Origin: Planctomycetota bacterium
GTDB lineage: Bacteria; JAJVIF01; JAPKYR01
NCBI GenBank assembly: GCA_030673355.1
Contig: DAOVJF010000096.1
Span: forward strand, 1 to 8,347
Direction of reading: 5' to 3'
DNA: 8,347 bases
A program made the position numbers and the translations under genes. The notes beneath the pieces are model-generated. The model was given only the letters and a program-made list of their open reading frames with translations, did not search any database and was not told the origin of the DNA. Positions 1-5,636 of the stretch are shown here, one piece after another. The stretch's first letter is position 1; every line of letters begins with the position of its first letter.

Positions 1-2450
1 ACTACTGTTTGAACCTGGAAGGGATTGGATACTGACCAGGTCACACCATCACCAACCCTGTGGTACAGGTACCAGGTCCCGATACCAAATAACCCCCAGT
101 CGACAGAGATCATCGTGTTAGATGACGGGAACGTTATCCATGATGATGGCTCACTTGCTGGACTCGTACTTACGCCCCATTGGCGTGTGATAGTCTGGCC
201 AGGGTCGCAGTCGAAAAAGGGTCCAACATCGTAAGGTTGTACGGGGTCGGCAGCCAGGGAAACAAGAGCAACTCCCGAAATATCAGGGTCGATATTTGGC
301 GGAAAGTTATTGTAGCTGACCAGATAAGGACTGGTCCCGGTTGTCGTATCAATTCCATCGGAGTCCCTGACGAACAAGTAGATATTTCCAAATGTAAATT
401 CACTGAAATCCACATTGAACGTATTCCCGTTGTACAAATGCCAGGTTGATACACTGGTCGGATCAGGCGTATATGTCCCGCCCCACGAGCGTATCTGCTC
501 CTGGTTTGCATCGCAGTCATTGAATTGTGTGACATCGTATGAATGAATCAAACCTGAAGTGCAATCAACAGAGTTCACGCCTGCATAAATATCAGGTTCA
601 TTTGGCGGGGTATTAACTTTTGTAATTCCCAGGGGATCGGTACAGATAGATGTTTCAAGGCCATCTGTAACTCGCTGCCATAGATAATAATTCCCTACAG
701 GGGGGTCGCTGAAGTCAATAAAAATTTCAGTCCCGGTAAAAATTGACCACGATGCAGGTGGGGGACTATCGGGACTCGTTCCTAAAGCCCATTCCCTGAT
801 CAGGACATCGCCAGGGTCGCAATCAGATACCGTGCCCATATCATATGAGTACGGACTGCCGGCACAACTAACAGTGGTCTCTCCATCCGGGATTATTGGA
901 ATATCCGGTGGAGAATTGACCCGTAATACAGCCAGGGACTGTCCAAAAACCGGACCGGAGCCATCATCCGCCTGCACAAACAGGTAATAGGTCACGTCTC
1001 CGGAAGGCCCGATTGGATAATCAGACCAGTCGATATTAAATGAACCATCGGTGAATGAATTCCAGGTCCCTACCGACTGGGTTGTGTTTGTTTGTGACAC
1101 TCCCCACCATCGATCCGGCACCGGGCCTCCACAGTAATCTATATCTACCGTGTATGGCTCAAAAGTGTTGTCACAATCGACTACATCAGCTCCCGATGGA
1201 ATTCCAACGCTGACTTCCCCTACGGCAATTTCGATCTCAAGGTAATTAGAATCGATATCGATCCCGTCTGTTACTTTCTGGATCAGGAACCATGTGCCCA
1301 GGGCATAGCCTGACCAGTCGACAGTAATCATTTCATCCAGGGCAGGGAATTCGACCCATGGATCGATGTCCGGTGGAATTGGACTTGAGACACTTGAAAC
1401 GATCCAGTATCTACTCAATGATTGTTCGGAATTGCAGTCGGATACGGTGCCGACATCATAATTATTCGTTCCTCCACACGGGACCGAGGTTTGTCCCTGA
1501 GGTTCATGCTCAAGTGATGGTGAAACGTTAGCAACATCGAATTGCAGCGGAACCTCGCACAGCACCCATCCGAAACCGTCATCCGCACGGATAAACATCC
1601 AGTAAGTTCCTATCGGCACTCCGAGGAAATTGAGATCTATCGCATCCTCATAATTCTCCCAATCGCCACCTGTAAGAGTACCGGGATCAGTTGATATATA
1701 TACCTGTCGAGTGAGTAAATCATCCAGGTCGCAGTCCTCTATGGCATCATAGAAATCATATGAACCCTCGCATGTAACGGTGTCAGGTCCCGTAGGAGTT
1801 GGGACATCCGGCGGCGTGTTTGTACGTGTTACTTCACAGGCTGGCGACGTGTCCATCACTGATGGCTCTGATTGCCGCCTGACTTCATACCAGAGACGCC
1901 AGTCGCCTGTCCCGGTATCATCCCAGAGTAGATATGCAGTTGTATCCAATTGCCACGATGACCATTCCGGATCGGAAGCATCGGGGGGGGTTGGATCGGT
2001 TGTGTATTTACGTATGAACCGATATTCAAGGATATTTAACGGTTCGCAGTCGCTGGCGTTTGCAGTGTATTCCCCAACGGTCGTGCATTGGACATTATCA
2101 GTGGATTCAGAAGGTGCTGTGATTGCCCCGGCTACAAGCTGCTCTTCTGATTTAGTCACATCAAGGTGGTCCTGTACAAAAGCTTCACCGTCAGATACTT
2201 GTACCCAGACATCCCATTCGCCGAACGGCCACGTTATATTGTCGGCCCAGTCGATTACACACATGTCTGTTGTACTGATTGGATCATCGAATGTTGGAAG
2301 TACCGCGTCGGATGTAACTTCCCATTTGTAAGTCAGGATATCCAAGGGGTCGGGGTCATGAGCTACGACAGAATATTCCTCTTCACCGATAAAACAATTC
2401 ACCGCTGTTTCGCCAGTCATCTCGTCGATCACCGGTAACTCATTCGGTTT
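1..2450 (-). repeat. Array of at least eight ~102-residue extracellular beta-sandwich-like repeats
   Basis: Units start near residues 453, 556, 662, 760, 865, 964, 1065 and 1167 of the lipoprotein. A full unit reads roughly N-x-PP-x2-P, then V-x-C, YDVG-x3-DCD, a Trp-containing strand, S-x2-P-x-SW, VDW, G-T-W-Y-L and V-x-DG. The first cysteine recurs at 471, 574, 679, 777, 878, 981 and 1082, a spacing of 98-105 residues. Its partner falls at 587, 692, 791, 892, 996, 1098 and 1200. Units 2-7 have both cysteines. Unit 1 lacks the second, and unit 8 has Leu1184 in place of the first. The layout (Asn/Pro-rich linker, Trp-rich strands, DG near the end) resembles Ig-fold domains of the PKD or cadherin-like type, but I cannot name a specific family. 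The units have diverged at the DNA level, so this is an old protein repeat rather than a fresh duplication. Confidence 0.8.
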
Positions 2451-3806
2451 CACATCGCTGATCGGCACCTGTAGACGTTTATACGCGGCCAGCTCGGCAC
2501 CTTCAGGGTAGGGGGACCCGAAACCCTGATCGTATGAATCAGGGTCGGTCGATTTTATGATTATTAGAATCTCTTCATCCAGCCCGGTTGGGGCCACATC
2601 GGGGATTTCCAGCAATACCTGCGCGAAATTGGGTCCGCTGGAGGTCTGAGCGCTTAAAAGATCGAGTGTCGAGAATGAAACCCCGCCGGTTATCATACCC
2701 GATGGAGCTTCCACAACAAGCTCTGAGACCTGGTCGACAACACCTTCGGGCGAAAGCTCTCCCTGCCAGTCATAGATCGTGATATCGAGGATCAAATTCC
2801 CACCGAGTTCGGTCTCATCGACATAATATGCGGTACTAGCTGACGGGTCCACCACCAGATAAATAGCCTCGGCCTGGTTAGCTTCCAGCGGAAAATCGTC
2901 GATTACAGGGTCCGGAATCGGCTGACCCTCATCATCGACAGCCTGGTCCCAGTGAACGAGCACACCGTACTGGAATCTTAAATCGAACTTATCATCAAGC
3001 TTGGCGAAATCCAGTATGAAATTCCTTGTAACTACGGAAGCCGGCAACCATGCTCCCCGATTTTCAACGTTGGCCGGATCTGAGAAGAACTCTTCAACAG
3101 TTTCGGTTGATCCAATACCGGAAGCGTAGTATTTGTATCCGTTAATTGTGGCAGTGAAACCAGCGTCCTTGGTTCCATATGCACCTTCCGTGAACCCGAG
3201 AAGCCCAGGTAACGGAAATTCGACCGGATTCATCCATCGCGTGTAAGCATCCGCGTTCAATACAAGGAGGTTGTCGTCACTTGCGTACATGACGTCCGGA
3301 TCTTCATCGCTCTGGATCGATCCGTCACCGTAAATGACAACCATCGCATCGAAAGCTGTCACCGATGCCAGTGGAAATGGGTGGGTTATAATGATATCGA
3401 CCCCGATTATTCCCTCAACAATCTGGCTGAGATCGGTAACTTCAACCCCGAAATTAGCAGGATTGCCCATTGGTTCCTGAAGGAAATTTAAAATATTCAG
3501 GGTAATGTCAGTAGTTCGCAACGGAGTTACTGTAAATTCAGTCGAAACGCCATCCCATGTAACATCGTAGAATCCCCAGGGCAGGGCTCCTGGAAATGAT
3601 CCGGATTCTTTTGGAACCGCCCCGACCGGCTGGACCGGGCCTGTTGGCGTAACCTCAACCCCCGGAATATTATCTCCGGGTTCCTCGTTCTGACTATCAA
3701 GCGATGGTTGAGTCGGGTTTGACGAACCTGTCGAACACCCGATTAAAAATAGCAGCAGCAGCAGGCACATAAAAAGTGCGCGCACAATCCTCGTTAATTT
3801 ATACAC
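1..3806 (-). CDS. Large secreted lipoprotein with tandem cysteine-paired Ig/PKD-like repeats (partial, C-terminus beyond left edge)
   Basis: The frame stays open for 1268 codons from GTG at 3806 to position 1 with no stop, so the C-terminus is missing. Residues 1-24 form a lipoprotein signal peptide: K3, R6 and R9, a leucine-rich core (11-22) and lipobox L21-I22-G23-C24. Ser25 follows the cysteine, which in diderms favours the outer membrane. Residues 25-65 are a Pro/Ser/Glu-rich linker. Residues 70-450 form a unique region (WGFYDVTWDG at 77-86; NADAYTRWMNP at 184-194) that I cannot assign to a named family. From about residue 453 there are eight units of about 102 residues. GTG is chosen because GGAGG lies 6 nt upstream; ATG at 3770 (codon 13) would cut off the basic part of the signal peptide. 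It has its own promoter and is separated from sepF by a terminator. Inferred role: surface-exposed adhesive or structural protein. No enzyme motif was seen. An outer-surface binding protein fits best, but function is unknown. Confidence 0.88.
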   Translation of the reverse strand, partial: MYKLTRIVRALFMCLLLLLFLIGCSTGSSNPTQPSLDSQNEEPGDNIPGVEVTPTGPVQPVGAVPKESGSFPGALPWGFYDVTWDGVSTEFTVTPLRTTDITLNILNFLQEPMGNPANFGVEVTDLSQIVEGIIGVDIIITHPFPLASVTAFDAMVVIYGDGSIQSDEDPDVMYASDDNLLVLNADAYTRWMNPVEFPLPGLLGFTEGAYGTKDAGFTATINGYKYYASGIGSTETVEEFFSDPANVENRGAWLPASVVTRNFILDFAKLDDKFDLRFQYGVLVHWDQAVDDEGQPIPDPVIDDFPLEANQAEAIYLVVDPSASTAYYVDETELGGNLILDITIYDWQGELSPEGVVDQVSELVVEAPSGMITGGVSFSTLDLLSAQTSSGPNFAQVLLEIPDVAPTGLDEEILIIIKSTDPDSYDQGFGSPYPEGAELAAYKRLQVPISDVKPNELPVIDEMTGETAVNCFIGEEEYSVVAHDPDPLDILTYKWEVTSDAVLPTFDDPISTTDMCVIDWADNITWPFGEWDVWVQVSDGEAFVQDHLDVTKSEEQLVAGAITAPSESTDNVQCTTVGEYTANASDCEPLNILEYRFIRKYTTDPTPPDASDPEWSSWQLDTTAYLLWDDTGTGDWRLWYEVRRQSEPSVMDTSPACEVTRTNTPPDVPTPTGPDTVTCEGSYDFYDAIEDCDLDDLLTRQVYISTDPGTLTGGDWENYEDAIDLNFLGVPIGTYWMFIRADDGFGWVLCEVPLQFDVANVSPSLEHEPQGQTSVPCGGTNNYDVGTVSDCNSEQSLSRYWIVSSVSSPIPPDIDPWVEFPALDEMITVDWSGYALGTWFLIQKVTDGIDIDSNYLEIEIAVGEVSVGIPSGADVVDCDNTFEPYTVDIDYCGGPVPDRWWGVSQTNTTQSVGTWNSFTDGSFNIDWSDYPIGPSGDVTYYLFVQADDGSGPVFGQSLAVLRVNSPPDIPIIPDGETTVSCAGSPYSYDMGTVSDCDPGDVLIREWALGTSPDSPPPASWSIFTGTEIFIDFSDPPVGNYYLWQRVTDGLETSICTDPLGITKVNTPPNEPDIYAGVNSVDCTSGLIHSYDVTQFNDCDANQEQIRSWGGTYTPDPTSVSTWHLYNGNTFNVDFSEFTFGNIYLFVRDSDGIDTTTGTSPYLVSYNNFPPNIDPDISGVALVSLAADPVQPYDVGPFFDCDPGQTITRQWGVSTSPASEPSSWITFPSSNTMISVDWGLFGIGTWYLYHRVGDGVTWSVSNPFQVQTV

Positions 3807-3812
3807 AATTGA

Positions 3813-3817
3813 CCTCC
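3813..3817 (-). promoter_or_regulatory. Ribosome binding site of the lipoprotein gene
   Basis: GGAGG on the minus strand ends 6 nt before GTG at 3806. It decides the GTG start over the downstream in-frame ATG at 3770, which has no such site. Confidence 0.8.
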
Positions 3818-3890
3818 AAGTTTTTCACTCGAGTCCTGCGTGAAGTAATATCTAAAACCCTACAATATATAGATGCGAAGATGTCTTTAA

Positions 3891-3919
3891 ATTCTATCAA
3901 ACATATGCAATCCTGACAA
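3891..3919 (-). promoter_or_regulatory. Sigma-70-like promoter of the lipoprotein gene
   Basis: On the minus strand TTGTCA (3919-3914; 5 of 6 consensus bases) is followed after exactly 17 bp by TAGAAT (3896-3891; 5 of 6). A TGA just before it makes an extended -10 (TGATAGAAT). Transcription should start near 3884 and give a 5' leader of about 78 nt. The nine bases TGATAGAAT recur exactly upstream of the DUF72 gene (8114-8106). Promoter strength is inferred from consensus only. Confidence 0.65.
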
Positions 3920-3999
3920 TATATTGACCGGGAAAGTACAAAATTTTATGGTGGGGTTGAAATTGTAAGTGCTTGAGGGAGATTCAGGCTTTTCTATCA

Positions 4000-4027
4000 G
4001 GGTAGGGGGGACGGGTTGCGCTACGGG
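4000..4027 (+). other. G-quadruplex-like motif
   Basis: The plus strand has G-runs at 4000-4002, 4005-4010, 4013-4015 and 4025-4027, separated by loops of 2, 2 and 9 nt. Four runs of at least three G with short loops fit the usual quadruplex pattern. It lies about 80 bp upstream of the lipoprotein -35 element, on the non-template side for plus-strand reading and as C-runs in any minus-strand transcript. Confidence 0.4.
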
Positions 4028-4061
4028 ATACTTGCAGTTTCACACTACTCCGCGAAGATCC

Positions 4062-4093
4062 AAAAGAAAGAACCCCCGTGTTGATGAGGGTCC
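4062..4093 (-). terminator. Possible second intrinsic terminator
   Basis: On the minus strand GGACCC (4093-4088) can pair with GGGTTC (4075-4070), six pairs including one G-U, around a 12-nt loop. The U-rich TTTCTTTT follows (4069-4062). The loop is long and the U-run is interrupted by C, so this is weaker than the terminator at 4223-4255. It would end the candidate small RNA. Confidence 0.35.
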
Positions 4094-4111
4094 CTCTTCC
4101 GAACTACTTCA

Positions 4112-4176
4112 GTGCCTTGAAATCGTTCGGCTCTCAATAAGGTCAATAAGAGATTGAGCCGTTACGATTTCCGCAC
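4112..4176. repeat. 65-nt imperfect inverted repeat (long hairpin)
   Basis: Arms pair in three perfect blocks. 4112-4115 (GTGC) pairs with 4173-4176, 4119-4125 (GAAATCG) with 4165-4171, and 4128-4133 (CGGCTC) with 4156-4161. Small internal loops of 3/1 and 2/3 nt separate the blocks. Three more A-T pairs (4136-4138 with 4153-4155) can extend it past a two-base bulge. The apical part contains the direct repeat CAATAAG twice (4135-4141 region and 4144-4150). No T-run follows either end, so it is not a simple terminator. Confidence 0.7.
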
Positions 4177-4222
4177 ACTTAATACATACCATATTTTAAC
4201 AAATTCGCAAGATGTAATGGAT

Positions 4223-4255
4223 AAAAAAACGGCCTGGAATACTCGATTCCGCGCC
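4223..4255 (-). terminator. Intrinsic terminator after sepF
   Basis: On the minus strand a hairpin with GGC/GCC (4255-4253 with 4233-4231) and GGAAT/ATTCC (4250-4246 with 4240-4236) around a 5-nt loop is followed by one G and seven T (4229-4223). It starts about 56 nt after the sepF stop, pointing the same way, and should end the gene cluster that includes sepF. The plus strand has no T-run after the hairpin, so it acts in one direction. Confidence 0.75.
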
Positions 4256-4311
4256 AAAACGTGTGTGCAAGAACTATTTTTTAAAACTTATTGATTAATT
4301 AATATTTAATT

Positions 4312-4767
4312 TCAGCCAAACAGTCGTTTTTTCACTGAAAATTCGAATTCGGGCGCCTCTTCCGGATCGTCAATCTCTCCCGGAATAATTACACCGACCT
4401 CATGGGGTGTGAACAGGTATATAGTATCGGTCACCTTCTGAAGCTGACCGTCGATCGCATAAGTGATACCGGAAAGGAAAAACCTCGCGTTGTCCGCAAC
4501 TTTCTTATCAAGCCCGTGGAAATTCACCAGCACCGCACGCCCGGACTTAAGGAAATCCGCAGGGACCTGGGTTGCGTTCAGGCTTGTAGGGGTCACGACC
4601 GCTATCTGGGTCTGCGTGTCCCTCGGGAATTGCAGCACCTTTGGATTCCTGCCGGGGAGTATAATTCCATCCTCTTCATCCATGATTTCATCGTCGGGCG
4701 GGTACATCACACCGAGTGAAACCATGATCTTATGCATAAATGATAATTTCTGTTCGTTATCTTGCAT
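4312..4767 (-). CDS. sepF: SepF, cell-division protein (FtsZ membrane anchor)
   Basis: A 151-residue protein with the SepF layout. SepF polymerises at the inner face of the membrane, binds the FtsZ C-terminal peptide and tethers the division ring, doing in part the job of FtsA. Residues 8-21 (LSFMHKIMVSLGVM) suit the N-terminal amphipathic membrane-binding helix. Residues 22-50 are an acidic/Pro linker. The core runs about 52-127, with D71-x-L-K-x-G, the VNFHGLD stretch (81-87), FLSG (97-100, the glycine region at the dimer/polymer interface in known SepF) and YAIDGQLQKV (103-112). A 24-residue tail (128-151), acidic then basic, ends in VKKRLFG and is longer than I expect for the family. AGGAG (4780-4776) stands 8 nt before ATG. 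It follows yggS by 140 nt, as in ylmE-sepF clusters, and is followed by a terminator. Family assignment is firm; the tail's role is unknown. Confidence 0.93.
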   Translation of the reverse strand: MQDNEQKLSFMHKIMVSLGVMYPPDDEIMDEEDGIILPGRNPKVLQFPRDTQTQIAVVTPTSLNATQVPADFLKSGRAVLVNFHGLDKKVADNARFFLSGITYAIDGQLQKVTDTIYLFTPHEVGVIIPGEIDDPEEAPEFEFSVKKRLFG

Positions 4768-4907
4768 CTATAAAACTCCTCGTACGGAAACTCCAACCGA
4801 TTAATTAACCGGAAAACGTTTAATCACTTTTAGTATCATTTAAGCGGATGGAATTTGTTACAAAACAATCTAATAAAAATTAAAATATCCTTATAAATAA
4901 AATCTTA
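4768..4907 (-). promoter_or_regulatory. yggS-sepF intergenic region with candidate promoter and operator-like palindrome
   Basis: This AT-rich gap is too long for tight translational coupling, so sepF may have its own promoter. On the minus strand the best pair I see is TTGTAA, 17 bp, AATGAT (4 of 6 each), which is weak. Between it and the ribosome binding site lies a 16-bp near-palindrome, CCGGTTAATTAATCGG (4812-4797), broken by one mismatched pair and about 30 bp before the ATG. Such a position would suit a repressor or leader element. No convincing terminator follows yggS, so read-through from upstream is also possible. Confidence 0.4.
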
Positions 4908-5636
4908 TTAATTAAAATCTTCAGTAAACAATGCGCGTCCGATCCGTACTAACGTTGCGCCTTCCTGGATCGCGACCTCGAAATCCGCACTCATCCCCAT
5001 CGAGATGGTATTGAAATCTACGGGATCGGGTGCTCTCTCCCTGCACGAATCGAAAAGGAACTTCAAAGTCCGGTAAAACGGCCTTGCCACCTCCGGATCG
5101 GGATCCCACGGGCCCATTCCCATCAACCCCCCGACCGTTAAATGCGTTGAGTTACCCCACACATAATCTAAAAACCCGGGTAATTTATTTACCGGGCAGC
5201 CGGTCTTGGTATCTTCACCGGTAAGTTTGACCTCCACAAGCACGGGCAATGCGCGATCGACAGCATCCAGACGTTTTTCAAGGGCATCGGCAAGGGAGGG
5301 GCGGTCCAGCGTTTCGATCAGGTCGAAAATCCTGAGCGCATGATTCACTTTATTCTTCTGAAGGTGGCCGATCATGTGGATTTTTACATCTGGGAATTCA
5401 TCGTGAATATCACGTTGCCCTGTGGATTCAATCGGTGCGAGTTTATCTCTTGCGGACTGAATACGATTTTCGCCGATCAAAGCGATTCCCGCGTTCAGAA
5501 GTTCCTCGATCCCCTGGCGATCGGTGTATTTAGCCGCAGCGAGTATATTTATTTCAGACGGGTCGCGTCCAGCATCTTCCGCAGCCTCGACAACCTGTTT
5601 CATTACCCGACGGACATTTTCAGAGATTCCGTTCAT
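4908..5636 (-). CDS. yggS: YggS/YlmE/PROSC-family pyridoxal phosphate homeostasis protein
   Basis: A 242-residue cytoplasmic protein of the PLPBP family, which binds pyridoxal 5'-phosphate in an alanine-racemase-like TIM barrel and keeps vitamin B6 and some amino-acid pools balanced without a known catalytic reaction. The PLP lysine is K36 in AAAK (33-36), the same number as in E. coli YggS. Other family marks are IGENRIQ (54-60), HMIGHLQKNK (87-96) and the C-terminal phosphate-binding block SMGMS (212-216) to VRIGRALF (230-237). Length is normal. The ATG overlaps the stop of the radical SAM gene (ATGA), and AAGG (5647-5644) lies 7 nt upstream, within that gene. This indicates translational coupling. 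Its partner downstream is sepF, the usual ylmE-sepF order, although ylmD is not beside it here. The assignment is secure; a specific link to division is known from neighbourhood, not mechanism. Confidence 0.95.
   Translation of the reverse strand: MNGISENVRRVMKQVVEAAEDAGRDPSEINILAAAKYTDRQGIEELLNAGIALIGENRIQSARDKLAPIESTGQRDIHDEFPDVKIHMIGHLQKNKVNHALRIFDLIETLDRPSLADALEKRLDAVDRALPVLVEVKLTGEDTKTGCPVNKLPGFLDYVWGNSTHLTVGGLMGMGPWDPDPEVARPFYRTLKFLFDSCRERAPDPVDFNTISMGMSADFEVAIQEGATLVRIGRALFTEDFN

Larger units (their letters stand above)
4062..4180 (-). ncRNA. Candidate structured small RNA
   Basis: Read on the minus strand, this stretch begins with a long stem-loop (4176-4112), continues with a linker of about 18 nt, and ends in a GC hairpin followed by a U-rich run (4093-4062). 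It lies downstream of the sepF terminator and upstream of the lipoprotein promoter, so neither neighbour's transcript obviously explains it. Only a weak promoter-like -10 (TAAAAT near 4198) is visible upstream, with no good -35. It does not match 6S, SRP, RNase P, tmRNA or any riboswitch class I can recall. It could instead be a plus-strand element or a remnant of a mobile element. Confidence 0.3.
3807..4311. other. 505-nt gene-free region between sepF and the lipoprotein gene
   Basis: No reading frame here is convincing. The longest, a 62-codon plus-strand frame at 3969-4157, lacks a ribosome binding site, has a low-complexity basic composition, and its 3' end runs into a strong inverted repeat. 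In order from sepF the region holds an AT-rich tail, an intrinsic terminator (4223-4255), a long inverted repeat (4112-4176), a small GC hairpin with a T-rich tail on the minus strand (4062-4093), a G-run motif (4000-4027) and the lipoprotein promoter and leader. Overall it looks regulatory or RNA-coding rather than eroded protein-coding. Confidence 0.7.

Noticed and set aside
170..535. 121-codon minus-strand reading frame
   Set aside because: It lies in a different frame within the lipoprotein gene, whose own frame is open throughout and shows the repeat pattern; no ribosome binding site or family feature.
1780..2331. 183-codon plus-strand reading frame
   Set aside because: Antisense shadow of the lipoprotein repeats. 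Its Ser/Thr/Val-rich composition follows from the opposite strand, and it shows no domain or start signal.
1..2450. Repeats as a CRISPR array or recent DNA duplication
   Set aside because: The periodicity is about 306 bp, in frame and protein-level only; units differ widely in DNA sequence and no short identical repeats with unique spacers are present.
3969..4157. 62-codon plus-strand frame in the intergenic region
   Set aside because: No ribosome binding site, basic low-information sequence, and it overlaps the G-run motif and the long inverted repeat.
4112..4176. Inverted repeat as a mobile-element end or simple terminator
   Set aside because: No transposase, no target-site duplication seen, no second copy in the window, and no T-run directly after either arm.
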